Source: Actinomycetota bacterium (GTDB lineage Bacteria > Actinomycetota > Thermoleophilia > Gaiellales > Gaiellaceae). From it: 64,000 bases of DNA. Shown piece after piece: positions 18,733 through 27,698 of the stretch. The stretch's first letter is position 1, and the number at the start of each line of letters is the position of its first letter. The stretch lies in assembly GCA_005884005.1 (NCBI GenBank), contig VAWI01000012.1, forward strand, positions 124,444 to 188,443. Direction: 5' to 3'. The notes under the pieces are model-generated. The model saw nothing but the letters and a program-made list of their open reading frames with translations. It searched no databases and was not told where the DNA came from. A program made the translations under genes and the position numbers.

Positions 18733-19215
18733 CTAGAGCAGAGGCGAGATGTCGCAGCCGCGCCTGGCAAGTGCGGGCTCGGCTTCGAGGAGCACGTCGT
18801 GCGCGAAGTTCGCAAGCCCGTACGCATGGAAGATTTGCTCGCCCGGGTCACGGTGTTTCGCCCGCTGCTCCATCGCCTTACGGTACGCGGCGAACATCGC
18901 CACGAGCAGCGTGCGGGTTTGCTTGAGCGACGGGTCGGTCGGGCTCGTGGCGCCGACGATCTTCGCCGCCCGGGCGGACTCGGCGGCCACATCCCCGGGC
19001 GTGGCGTCGCCGTCCAAGAACTGCTGTCCCCAGAGATCGACCGCGACCATATTCGTGCGGGCGCCGTCGATGAACGCGCGATCCGTCACCGAGCAGGTGT
19101 GTGAGACGGGGCCGCCCGCCGTCGCTCGGCTCGAGGTCGCGTAGGTCAGCGCGATCGCGGAAGCCAGCAGCACGCCGAGCCCGTAGAGGGCGATTCGCCG
19201 CATCGCCTCCATCAT
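18733..19215 (-). CDS. Secreted hypothetical protein (160 aa)
   Basis: An N-terminal signal peptide or anchor (hydrophobic core about residues 8-25, ALYGLGVLLASAIALTYA) followed by an all-helical soluble domain with two Cys residues (SHTCSVTD, RGCDIS) that could form a disulfide. I do not recognise the family. Predicted to sit outside the membrane. Position upstream of tilS on the same strand suggests possible co-transcription. Confidence 0.7.
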   Translation of the reverse strand: MMEAMRRIALYGLGVLLASAIALTYATSSRATAGGPVSHTCSVTDRAFIDGARTNMVAVDLWGQQFLDGDATPGDVAAESARAAKIVGATSPTDPSLKQTRTLLVAMFAAYRKAMEQRAKHRDPGEQIFHAYGLANFAHDVLLEAEPALARRGCDISPLL

Positions 19216-19264
19216 CGGAGACGTGCGGAAAGAGCGCCTCCCTCATCTGGTGGTTCACCACCGG

Positions 19265-19432
19265 TCAACTGGGGCGACGAAGTGGCATCCACCCGGGTCG
19301 GCGAACCGAGTCTCTCGGCGGAGGCCCCGGCGGGAGCAGCCGGTGTCCGGCATACGAGGCAAGCTCCATCGCCGCCCAGCGGCCGATCCAAAGGCCGAGC
19401 GCAATGTAGGCAAGGCGACGGGCCCGCCTCAG
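19265..19432 (-). CDS. Candidate 55-aa single-helix membrane protein with CTG start
   Basis: Directly after the GNAT gene, a frame beginning at CTG overlaps its stop as CTGA. It encodes RRARRLAYIALGLWIGRWAA, a basic cap then a membrane-like helix, followed by a Pro-rich tail (LLPPGPPPRDSVRRPGWMPL). Residue choice is strongly protein-like. No ATG, GTG or TTG lies near the upstream end, so a CTG start or a small sequencing error is needed. Family not recognised. Confidence 0.45.
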   Translation of the reverse strand: MRRARRLAYIALGLWIGRWAAMELASYAGHRLLPPGPPPRDSVRRPGWMPLRRPS

Positions 19433-20223
19433 AAGATCAGGCTCCGGTAGGAGATCGTGTGCCGCATCCCGACCGCCTCGTAGACGTGGATTGCGACGGC
19501 ATTGTCGCGACGGACGAACAGGCAGACCGTAGGCACGCGGGCGAGGAGCAGGCGGCAGAGGTCACGCATGCCTCGCTTCGCGTAGCCGTTCAGCCGCGCC
19601 TCCGGGTCGACCCACACCTGCTGCAGCTGCAACGCGCGCGGCGTCCAGGCCGACGCTTCGGCCTTGAACAGGATTGTCCCGCCGTCGGTCCAGAGCCAGG
19701 AGCGCCCCTCGTCGATCTGGGCGCGCGTCCGCCAGCGGAACCCTTCGGGGTCGCGCTCGAGCGGATCGATCCCGATCTCCTCGCGGTGCGCCGCCGCGCA
19801 GGCCGGCAGAAGCAGCTCGAAATCGTCAGGCTCCGCGGGCCGCAATCCCGTCTCCCCCGGTTCCGGAGCCTCGTCCAGCACGTAGACCGGCTGATCGGGG
19901 CGGTCCGCGCGCGGCGACGGCAGGATCGGCGAGGCGGCGGTCCAGAGGTCGGACACAGCCCCCTGCTCGCCGATGATCATCCGCGCCTGGGCGGCCTCCG
20001 CGAGCTCGGCGAACGCCGCGCAGCCTTGTCCCGAGGGCACGAGGTTCGCTCCCGCGTGGCAAAGCGCGGTCACGCGACCACGCTGCGCCAGGGCGGTGAA
20101 GCGGCCGAGGCCGCGCCGGGCGATGTCCTCGAGGAAGACGCGCTCGATCGGATCCTCGGCGCAAAACGCAAGGATTTCGTCGAGCTCGGGCTCCTTCAGC
20201 GCAGCCACGCTGCAATCGTGCAC
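19429..20223 (-). CDS. GNAT acetyltransferase with DUF4081 N-terminal domain
   Basis: 264 residues from the GTG at 20223. The N-terminal half (LDEILAFCAEDPIERVFLED) resembles the DUF4081 domain of actinobacterial proteins such as Rv2867c. The C-terminal half is a GNAT fold: LQQVWVDPEARLNGYAKRGM supplies the acetyl-CoA motif, then FVRRDNAVAIHVYEAVGM. Substrate unknown. Upstream sequence in frame runs through the tandem repeats and is not coding. Confidence 0.8.
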   Translation of the reverse strand: MHDCSVAALKEPELDEILAFCAEDPIERVFLEDIARRGLGRFTALAQRGRVTALCHAGANLVPSGQGCAAFAELAEAAQARMIIGEQGAVSDLWTAASPILPSPRADRPDQPVYVLDEAPEPGETGLRPAEPDDFELLLPACAAAHREEIGIDPLERDPEGFRWRTRAQIDEGRSWLWTDGGTILFKAEASAWTPRALQLQQVWVDPEARLNGYAKRGMRDLCRLLLARVPTVCLFVRRDNAVAIHVYEAVGMRHTISYRSLIF

Positions 20224-20240
20224 GAGACGGTGGCGAGGCG

Positions 20241-20458
20241 CCTGAGGCGTCGCTCGCGATGCCGCTTGGAGGTCGTGGCGGCTTTGCCGCCGCGACCGTC
20301 TGAACCGGTCACTTGGCCGGTCGGCGCAGCGCAGCGCAGCCGGCTCGGGCCTGAGGCGTCGCTCGCGATGCCGCTTGGAGGTCGTGGCGGCTTTGCCGCC
20401 GCGACCGTCTGAACCGGTCACTTGGCCGGTCGGCGCAGCGCAGCGCAGCCGGCTCGGC
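20241..20458. repeat. 109-bp exact tandem duplication with family 1 palindromes
   Basis: Unit 20241-20349 is repeated at 20350-20458 with no mismatch seen. Each unit holds GGCGTCGCTCGCGATGCC, then GGTCGTGGCGGC / GCCGCCGCGACC around TTT, then ACCGGTCACTTGGCCGGT and a GC-rich tail. Occupies almost the whole gap between the GNAT gene and the divergent phosphorylase. Confidence 0.9.
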
Positions 20459-20471
20459 TTAAGGTTGCGTC

Positions 20472-21191
20472 GTGCCGATTCACGTCCGCGCCGAGCCCGG
20501 CGACTACGCGGAGGCCTGCTTGCTGCCGGGCGACCCGCTCCGCGCCCAGTACATCGCGGAGACCTATCTCGACAGCCCGGTCCAGCGAAACAGCGAGCGC
20601 GGCATGCTCGGCTACACCGGAGAGTTCGAGGGGCGACCCGTATCGGTGCAGGCGACCGGCATGGGCTGTCCCTCGGCCGCGATCGTGGCCGAGGAGCTGG
20701 TGCAGCTCGGCGTCAAGCGGCTTCTCCGCGTCGGCACCTGCGGCGGCTTGCAGCCGGACCTTCAGCTTGGCGACATGATCGTCGCGATCTCGGCCGTCGC
20801 GGCGGACGCGACGGCGCAGCATCTCGTCGGCGGGGAGCCGCACACGCCGACTTCGGACTGGGAGCTCGTGCACGGGGCGGTCCACCACGCAAAAGAGCTC
20901 GGCCAGCCGCTCCGCGTCGGACCGATCGTCTCGAGCGATCTCTTCTACAACCCGGACGGCGAGCAGTACGCGCGCTGGTCCTCTCGCGGCATCTTGGCGG
21001 TCGAGATGGAGGCGGCTGTGCTGTTCACACTCGGCGCCCTTCGTGGCGTCCAGGCCGGCTGTCTCCTGACGGTCAGCGACGTGGTCGTCGAGAACGAGTT
21101 CAAGCGGATCTCGGACGATGAGCTGCAGGCCGCCGTCGACCGCATGACACGGATCGCCCTCGCGACCGCGACCGCCGACCCGAAGCATTAA
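20472..21191 (+). CDS. deoD: Purine-nucleoside phosphorylase, DeoD/Udp family
   Basis: Cleaves purine ribonucleosides or deoxyribonucleosides with phosphate in salvage. 239 residues, GTG start. LLPGDPLRAQYIAE (phosphate site), ATGMGCPSAAIVAEEL, RVGTCGGL and the nucleoside-binding AVEMEAAVLFTLG are family landmarks, and SDVV follows. A uridine phosphorylase cannot be fully excluded, but length and motifs favour the hexameric purine enzyme. It faces the GNAT gene across the tandem repeats. Confidence 0.88.
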   Translation: MPIHVRAEPGDYAEACLLPGDPLRAQYIAETYLDSPVQRNSERGMLGYTGEFEGRPVSVQATGMGCPSAAIVAEELVQLGVKRLLRVGTCGGLQPDLQLGDMIVAISAVAADATAQHLVGGEPHTPTSDWELVHGAVHHAKELGQPLRVGPIVSSDLFYNPDGEQYARWSSRGILAVEMEAAVLFTLGALRGVQAGCLLTVSDVVVENEFKRISDDELQAAVDRMTRIALATATADPKH

Positions 21192-21193
21192 GG

Positions 21194-21272
21194 CGCTGGC
21201 TTGCGACGCCGACACGCTCCGGCTTTGCCGGGGGCGTCCGTCCAATCCCGGTCGGCAAAGCCGCCGCCGATG
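21194..21272 (+). repeat. Diverged family 1 element
   Basis: AGGCGCTGGCTTGCGACGCCG followed by GGCTTTGCCGG and GCAAAGCC motifs in the gap between deoD and the lipid kinase gene. Much less regular than the other copies. Confidence 0.4.
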
Positions 21273-21288
21273 AGCCTTCTCGAAACAC

Positions 21289-22209
21289 ATGAATGAGAGC
21301 CCCCGCACCGTCTTCCTGGTCAACCCGGCTTCGGAGAACGGCGCCACCGGCAGGCGGTGGCCGGAGATCGCGAACCGTGCGTCCGCGGCAGGGCTGAGCG
21401 GTGACGCACTGCTGTCGGAGCGGCCCGGACACCTGACCGAGCTCGCGCGGCGGGCGGCCGACGACGGCGCCGAGTTGCTCGTCGCCGTCGGAGGAGACGG
21501 GACCGTCCACGAGGTCGTGAATGGAATCGCGGGCCGCGCCGGGGTCGATCTCGCAATCGTCCCGCAGGGCACCGGCCGCGACTTCGTGCGCACGTACGGG
21601 ATTCCACGTGGACTCGACGACGCCTTGCGCACGGCCAGGGACGGCGGAGTCCGCGAGATCGATCTCGGTCGGGCGCGGTTTCGCTCCTGGAAGGGCAAAC
21701 CCGCGGAGGCGTACTTCGCGAACATCGCCAGCGCCGGCATGAGCGGAGCGATCGCGAAGCGCGCGAACGAGACCAGCAAGGCGCTGGGCGGCAGGGCGTC
21801 GTACTTCTGGGCAACCTTCGCCGTCTTCGCCCGCTGGCGGACCTCAGAGATCACGGTCGGTGTGGGCGAGGAAACGCGGCGCGCGCGGATGCACGACGTC
21901 GTCGTCGCGAACGGCCGCTACTTCGGGGGCGGAATGATGATCTGCCCTCAGGCGGAGCCCGACGACGGCATCTTCGACGTCCTCCTGATCGGGAACCTGA
22001 CGAAGCGAGACCTGCTGTTCACTCTGCCGAAGACCTATCGCGGGAAGCACTTGCCGCATCCGAAGGCCGAGCTACTTCGTGGTTCGACCGTCGAGATCGA
22101 CGCCGCCGAGCCGCTGCCGGTGGAGCTCGACGGCGAGCAGCCGGGCACGACCCCGGCGCGGTTCGAGCTCGTTCCGCGCGCCCTGCGGCTCCGCGTACCC
22201 GCTTTGTGA
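21289..22209 (+). CDS. Diacylglycerol kinase-family lipid kinase
   Basis: 306 residues. VFLVNPASENG at the start, the nucleotide-binding VAVGGDGTVHEVVNG at about 66-80, and PQGTGRDFVR are the DAGK catalytic landmarks; VANGRYFGGGM and PDDGIFDVLLI belong to the C-terminal beta-sandwich. Likely phosphorylates diacylglycerol or a related lipid at the membrane surface, as in actinobacterial phosphatidylinositol or cell-envelope lipid pathways. The exact substrate is unknown. Confidence 0.9.
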   Translation: MNESPRTVFLVNPASENGATGRRWPEIANRASAAGLSGDALLSERPGHLTELARRAADDGAELLVAVGGDGTVHEVVNGIAGRAGVDLAIVPQGTGRDFVRTYGIPRGLDDALRTARDGGVREIDLGRARFRSWKGKPAEAYFANIASAGMSGAIAKRANETSKALGGRASYFWATFAVFARWRTSEITVGVGEETRRARMHDVVVANGRYFGGGMMICPQAEPDDGIFDVLLIGNLTKRDLLFTLPKTYRGKHLPHPKAELLRGSTVEIDAAEPLPVELDGEQPGTTPARFELVPRALRLRVPAL

Positions 22210-22218
22210 TCCAGCCGG

Positions 22219-22569
22219 CTAGGAGGATGGGCTCGAGCCGCTGGTCCCGCCACCGCGTTTCTGCGTCTTTCCCCGCGACTGCGTCGAGCCAGTTCGCTTC
22301 GCCGCGGACGAGCGCGAGGAAGCCGGCTTGCGCGCCGAGCCGCGCCCTGTGGAGCGCGCGCCGCCGGACAGCTGATCGACCCTCCGCTCGAGCGCGTCGA
22401 CCCGCCGCGTCAGCTCGTCGAGGCCGCGCATCCGCTTCTGGAGCTCGTCGACCCGCTCCCGCAGCGTGTTGAGGCCGTCGAGCAGGCTCTTCGCGCCGGG
22501 AAGCTCAGTGATCCGCCCCAGCAACTCCTCGCTGATCCCCATCAAACCGCCCTGTCGTCGTGAAGCCAT
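22219..22569 (-). CDS. Small coiled-coil protein (116 aa)
   Basis: Start ATG at 22569 (a second ATG at 22542 is also possible). Residues about 12-70 form a heptad-rich coiled coil (LNTLRERVDELQKRMRGLDE...), then a Ser/Arg/Lys-rich disordered tail. Resembles small actinobacterial coiled-coil proteins of unknown function. Converges on the lipid kinase gene, with 9 bases between the stops. Confidence 0.6.
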   Translation of the reverse strand: MASRRQGGLMGISEELLGRITELPGAKSLLDGLNTLRERVDELQKRMRGLDELTRRVDALERRVDQLSGGARSTGRGSARKPASSRSSAAKRTGSTQSRGKTQKRGGGTSGSSPSS

Positions 22570-22761
22570 CGGATTCCTTTCGTCGTTTCGTGCCCCGTGA
22601 CGCTCAGGCTAACCGCTCCTGATACGTACTCGTTTCACGAAGAGCGAAACGGTACGCCTCTGCCAAGCGGAATCAGGCGGGCCTGAGCGTCTCCGCCTTG
22701 TCACAACTTCTTCACCCTTTCGAGCGTCGTAGGTTCCGAGGGCGAAGCTACTTTGAGTGAC

Positions 22762-22923
22762 ATGCGTAAACCAATCCCGTTCCGGGCTCCGCACCGGCAT
22801 ACCAAGGTGACGAGCTACACGCTGCGCCAGCGGGAGGGCATTCCCTACGAAGTCGAACGCGTGCACTGCAGCCAGTGCAGCCGGCTGCTCGGCGAACGTC
22901 AACTGCGCCGCGCAGTCGCTTAA
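22762..22923 (+). CDS. 53-aa protein with a CxxC pair
   Basis: A short frame from ATG at 22762 to TAA at 22923. A basic N-terminus (MRKPIPFRAPHRHTKVTSYT) is followed by VERVHCSQCSRLLGER. The HCSQC knuckle suggests a half zinc ribbon that may dimerise or bind nucleic acid. An upstream region of about 190 bases with a relatively AT-rich stretch could hold its promoter. Not a family I can name, but the residue pattern is protein-like. Confidence 0.55.
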   Translation: MRKPIPFRAPHRHTKVTSYTLRQREGIPYEVERVHCSQCSRLLGERQLRRAVA

Positions 22924-22967
22924 GCGCCGCGACGCACATCTCCCAACAGCCGGGTTTAGGCGGTCGC

Positions 22968-23708
22968 CTAGGAAAGCAACTCGTCGGCGACTGCGCCGAG
23001 GACTTCCCCGGCGCTCCCTTCCAGCTTCAGATCGGCGCGCCGGTCATACGGCGTCGGCCCCTTGTTGACGATCGCAAGGCGCCCGCCGGCCGCAAGCGTC
23101 TCCTCGGGCAGCGCGGCTACAGGATGCACCTCGAGCGAAGAGCCCACGACGAGCAGGAGTCGGGCCCGCCTCGCGAGCTCGAAAGCCCGCTCGATCGCGT
23201 CGGCCGGTAGCAGCTCGCCGAAAAAGACGACGCCGGGCTTGAGAATCGCGCCGCAGCGGTCGCACGAAGGGGCGTCTGCGTGCGCGAGCTTCTCCATGAC
23301 GGCCTCCCGTGGATACGAGGAACCGCAAGCAGGACACGTTGCGGTGCGGATCGAGCCGTGCACCTCGACGAGGTTGTGGCTGCCGGCGCGCTCGTGGAGG
23401 AGATCGATGTTCTGCGTCACGATGGCCTCGACGAGACCGCCCCGCTCGAGCTCGGCAAGAGCTCGGTGCGCGGCATTCGGCTCCGCTTCCGTCAGCATCG
23501 CGATCCGGGGCTTGTAGAAGGTCCAGACCTTCGCGGGCTCAGCTCGAAACGCGGGCAGCGACGCATATTCGTCCGGGTCGAACTCCGCCCAGATTCCGGT
23601 CGGAGATCGGAAGTCGGGGATCCCGCTCTCGGTCGAGACGCCGGCTCCGGTCAGAACGACGCACGGCTGGTTCGCCCTGATCAGACGGGCGAGCGCCGAC
23701 GCGGCCAT
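22968..23708 (-). CDS. Sir2-family NAD-dependent protein deacylase
   Basis: A 246-residue sirtuin that removes acyl groups from lysine using NAD. VLTGAGVSTESGIPDFRSP at about 18-36 (NAD binding), the TQNIDLLHERAG motif, catalytic His in LVEVHGS, the zinc ribbon CPAC...CDRC, PGVVFFGE, VVGSSLEVHPVA and VNKGPTPYD complete the fold. The start codon overlaps the divergent thioesterase ATG within CATG. The Tyr/Arg pair of desuccinylase sirtuins was not looked for in detail. Confidence 0.93.
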   Translation of the reverse strand: MAASALARLIRANQPCVVLTGAGVSTESGIPDFRSPTGIWAEFDPDEYASLPAFRAEPAKVWTFYKPRIAMLTEAEPNAAHRALAELERGGLVEAIVTQNIDLLHERAGSHNLVEVHGSIRTATCPACGSSYPREAVMEKLAHADAPSCDRCGAILKPGVVFFGELLPADAIERAFELARRARLLLVVGSSLEVHPVAALPEETLAAGGRLAIVNKGPTPYDRRADLKLEGSAGEVLGAVADELLS

Positions 23709-24141
23709 GGCGCCGATCGTAGAGAGTTCGGCCGTGGACTTTGGCTTCTCGACCGAGGTGAAGGTTCGCTTTGCCGAGACGGACGCGCAGGGTATAGCGC
23801 ATCACGCCGTCTACCTCGTCTGGTTCGAAGTCGCGCGGATCGAGTACCTCGCCCGCTTTCGCGGCGGCTATCCAGAGCTGCAGGCCGAGGGGATCGAGGC
23901 ACTGACACTCGACGCGAACGTCAGCTTCCGCGTGCCGGCCCACTTCGACGACAGGCTGGCCGTCTACGCGCGGTGCAGCGACGTTCGCGGAGCGCGCTTC
24001 CGGTTCAGCTATCGCGTCGAGCGCGAGGGCGAGTTGATCGCAGACGGGTCGACCGGACACGCGTGCGCCGACGCCCGCACGCTGCGCCCGACCCGGGTGC
24101 CGGTTTGGCTTGTCGAAGCGATTACAGAGGTCGAAGGTTGA
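23707..24141 (+). CDS. Acyl-CoA thioesterase, 4-hydroxybenzoyl-CoA thioesterase fold
   Basis: 144 residues of single hot-dog fold. VRFAETDAQGIAHHAVYLVWFEVAR carries the catalytic Asp motif of the 4HBT family near residues 20-45. A GTG at 23734 with an AGAGAG element upstream could be the true start (135 aa). Divergent from the sirtuin with the two ATG codons overlapping. Likely hydrolyses a CoA thioester, in keeping with the acyl-CoA genes nearby. Confidence 0.85.
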   Translation: MAPIVESSAVDFGFSTEVKVRFAETDAQGIAHHAVYLVWFEVARIEYLARFRGGYPELQAEGIEALTLDANVSFRVPAHFDDRLAVYARCSDVRGARFRFSYRVEREGELIADGSTGHACADARTLRPTRVPVWLVEAITEVEG

Positions 24142-24146
24142 CCTGC

Positions 24147-24235
24147 CATCCTGGGGAACCTCCCGATCGCCTTGCGCTGGTTTCCCTCCGCTTGGTCCCG
24201 TTACGCAGACAGGCGGCTCCGCCGCCGGCTCGTCG
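24147..24235 (+). repeat. Family 2 repeat, copy A
   Basis: Begins with a GGGGAACCTCCCGATCGC box, continues CGCTGGTTTCCCTCC and a GTTACGC...GACAGGCGGC hairpin region. Copy B follows after about 35 bases. Intergenic, after the thioesterase. Confidence 0.7.
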
Positions 24236-24269
24236 AGGAGATCGTCAAGGCCGAGCCCTGAGCTAGGTA

Positions 24270-24352
24270 TGCCTGGGGAACCTCCCGATCGCTTCGCGCT
24301 GGTTTCCCTCCACTGGTCCGCTTACGCGGACAGCGCCTACGGCGCCGTAGGC
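24270..24352 (+). repeat. Family 2 repeat, copy B, overlapping the vanW stop
   Basis: Same boxes as copy A, with CCACTGGTCCGC...GCGGACAG pairing, ending in an 18-base perfect palindrome, GCCTACGGCGCCGTAGGC (24335-24352). The stop codon of the minus-strand VanW gene (24337-24339) lies inside that palindrome. Confidence 0.8.
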
Positions 24353-26193
24353 GTCGTGGTCGTGGTCGTCGTGGTGGTGGTCGTCGTCACCGGCGGCTTC
24401 TTCTTCCTCTTCTTGGCCGGTGCGGGTTTTGGCTTCGTCCCGACGAGCATGAGCTTGGGCTCGGCCCGGTAGGACGAGTACCACGTGTCGTCGTAGAGCA
24501 GCTTGCTGTGCTGGTAGACCAGTCGGCGAACGCTGGTCGAGCGCGAAGGCTCCCCACCGTCCACAACCGTGGTTTGACCCCTGGTGAGACTCGGATCGGG
24601 CTCGTGCTTGACCGGCGGGGGCCCCGTCTCGACGAGCGGGCGCGCCTGTGTCACGACGCGTCGGTGCTGCGGCGTCCCGTACAGCCCGACCGTAAGCGAG
24701 TACGAGCCGACGAAGGTACGCAGCAGCAGCCAGTGCGGTGTGTCGTTGACGAAGCGCAGATCAACGTCCGGATAGTCCACGGTCGCATCGCGGCCAAGCG
24801 GGTAATGGCTGATGTACAGCGCGTGGTTGGTGCGCGAGGTGATCTTCAGCCCTGCCTCGTATGCGGCGTTGAAGACGGTCGTCGAGACCTGGCAAACGCC
24901 GCCTCCGAGGCCCGTCCCGAGCTCACCGTTGATGATCACCGGTGCCTCGCGAAAGCCTTTCGCTGCGGTTCGCGCGCCGGTCGCCCGGTTGAACGAGAAC
25001 GTCGACCCTGGAGCGATCACGTGACCGTCGAGTAGCTGCGCGACGAGCTGGACGTTGTGGACGCGATTCGCGTCGCCGCCGTAGATCGTCTCGTAGCTTC
25101 CGACGAGGCCCCGAATGCCCATCGCTCGCGCTTGGCGCGTCGTACGCCCCGGTTTCTCGATCGCGACGACGATGCGCGCTGTGCGCTCGTCTTGCGAGAG
25201 CGCCGCCTCGAGCAGGCTCGCCGACGTTGCCGCCACGTCCAGCTTCCGGCCCAGTCGCGACGGGATGATTCCGACCTCGCCGCCCTGCGAAACAGCGAAA
25301 CCGGCATTGCGGGCCGGCCGGTTGAGCGCTCGGGTGAGGCGCGCAAAATAGCGCTCGGCCGCAGGCCCGCCGATGCGCAGCCGCGCCGAGCCCTCGCCGG
25401 GCAGGACGAGCATTGCTCGTAGCTGCTGCGGGGCGATCGTCCAACTGATCGTCCGCCAGCGCATCTGGACGGGTCCAGACAACGCGATGCGAACGCGTGC
25501 AGCGGCGGCGGCGAGCTCGCCGGCCGAGATCGTGGTCGACTCGCTTCGAACGGGCAGAGCGACCGGTTGCCGCGAGAACCCCGCCAGCGCCGCGACGACC
25601 ACACGTGCTGCGGCCGGCCGAGCGAGCTTCTGCCCTGCGCTTCCCCTGATCACGACCGGCTCGAGGCCGTGGAGGCGAAGCTGCGGATCGCGGTGCGGCC
25701 GGTAGATCGCCCGCGCGAAGCGGTTCAGCTCGAAGCCGAGCGCCGCTTCGTAGACGCGCGCCGGCGGCGCGAACTGGGCCCCGAAGACTCTCACGCCGAT
25801 CCGCCGAAAGCCGCGCAGGGGACCAAATCCGTCCCCGTGGCGCCGCGCGAGTCCAACCGCGGCGTGCCAGTCGGCGCGGACCCCGAGCTGCTGTGGGGTT
25901 ACGCGCCAACGCCGCTGACCGGCGACGAAGACCACCGGGACCCGCTCGAGTCTGCGGGCACGCCGCTCGAGTAGCCGCTGCGCTGCGCCCGGTTTCATGC
26001 CGCCGACGTTCACGCCATCGATTCGCACCCCGGCGGCGATCCGCTCAGGTGACCCCGCGAAGACGAGCCCGAGAGCGGATCCGGTCACAGCCAGGGCCAG
26101 GAACCCAAGCGCGCCGCGCTGGACGCGCACGCGCATCGAGGTCCTCCGCTTGCGCCGAGCGCGCGCGGAAACGGCCCGTGAATCCGCAGCCAC
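24337..26193 (-). CDS. VanW family protein with peptidoglycan-binding-like repeats
   Basis: 618 residues. An N-terminal basic stretch and one transmembrane or signal helix (about 24-45), two repeats of the putative peptidoglycan-binding type (VRIDGVNVGGMKPGAA, and a second near 200-330), then the VanW domain (GSTFSFNRATGARTAAKGF, GLGGGVCQVSTTVFNAA). The tail is Lys-rich, followed by 12 consecutive Thr. Probably a cell-wall-associated protein; VanW biochemistry is unsolved. The last codons and stop come from a family 2 repeat. An alternative ATG start lies at 26136. Confidence 0.88.
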   Translation of the reverse strand: MAADSRAVSARARRKRRTSMRVRVQRGALGFLALAVTGSALGLVFAGSPERIAAGVRIDGVNVGGMKPGAAQRLLERRARRLERVPVVFVAGQRRWRVTPQQLGVRADWHAAVGLARRHGDGFGPLRGFRRIGVRVFGAQFAPPARVYEAALGFELNRFARAIYRPHRDPQLRLHGLEPVVIRGSAGQKLARPAAARVVVAALAGFSRQPVALPVRSESTTISAGELAAAAARVRIALSGPVQMRWRTISWTIAPQQLRAMLVLPGEGSARLRIGGPAAERYFARLTRALNRPARNAGFAVSQGGEVGIIPSRLGRKLDVAATSASLLEAALSQDERTARIVVAIEKPGRTTRQARAMGIRGLVGSYETIYGGDANRVHNVQLVAQLLDGHVIAPGSTFSFNRATGARTAAKGFREAPVIINGELGTGLGGGVCQVSTTVFNAAYEAGLKITSRTNHALYISHYPLGRDATVDYPDVDLRFVNDTPHWLLLRTFVGSYSLTVGLYGTPQHRRVVTQARPLVETGPPPVKHEPDPSLTRGQTTVVDGGEPSRSTSVRRLVYQHSKLLYDDTWYSSYRAEPKLMLVGTKPKPAPAKKRKKKPPVTTTTTTTTTTTTPTAP

Positions 26194-26282
26194 GAAGGCG
26201 GGAGTCTAGCGGCGCCGCCAGGCGGATCGGCCGCCGCTGACTGCTTATTCCGGAAGCGCAAGGTCGGGAGCGATCCACCCAA

Positions 26283-26346
26283 AAGGCGTCGCTTGCGACG
26301 CCGACCAGAAGAGGTCGCGCCGACATGGCGGCGCGACCGCCAAACC
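26283..26346 (+). repeat. Family 1 palindromic repeat
   Basis: GGCGTCGCTTGCGACGCC, then GGTCGCGCC / GGCGCGACC in place of the usual second stem: different bases, still paired. Ends CGCCAAACCCGC. Lies in the gap between vanW and the acyl-CoA dehydrogenase. Confidence 0.75.
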
Positions 26347-26375
26347 CGCTACCGCGATGAACCAGCCTTCCGCGG

Positions 26376-27551
<1,176 letters not shown>

Positions 27552-27552
27552 G

Positions 27553-27570
27553 ATTGACTCGCGAGTCAAT
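27553..27570 (-). promoter_or_regulatory. Perfect 18-bp palindrome, candidate TetR-family operator
   Basis: ATTGACTCGCGAGTCAAT is its own reverse complement. It sits 1 base upstream of the acyl-CoA dehydrogenase GTG, just downstream of a TATATT element on the same strand. That places it where a repressor would block initiation. TTGACTC...GAGTCAA sites are typical of TetR-family regulators. Confidence 0.6.
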
Positions 27571-27628
27571 ATAGAGGCAGATGACCTGAGAAACGTTTCG
27601 GAAAACCGACGTCACGTCCTGCCAGCCT

Positions 27629-27692
27629 GATTAGACGGACGACCCGGCCAAGCCGGGACGTCCTCCAGGTCGGCGTCGCAAGCGAGCGCCTT
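27629..27692 (-). repeat. Family 1 palindromic repeat, reverse orientation
   Basis: Read on the minus strand: the tail GGCGCTCGCTTGCGACGCCG, then GGACGTCCCGGC / GCCGGGTCGTCC around TTG. Second-stem bases again differ from other copies but pair. Lies between the acyl-CoA dehydrogenase and the enolase-superfamily gene. Confidence 0.65.
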
Positions 27693-27698
27693 GGTAAA

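Noticed and set aside
20418-21854. A 478-codon open frame on the minus strand
   Set aside because: It is antisense to deoD and the lipid kinase gene, both clear families. Its translation is Arg/Ser/Pro-rich with no motif, as expected from a GC-rich shadow.
22609-22902. 97-codon minus-strand frame opposite the CxxC small protein
   Set aside because: The plus-strand frame has a Cys knuckle and balanced composition; the minus frame has no motif and overlaps it fully.
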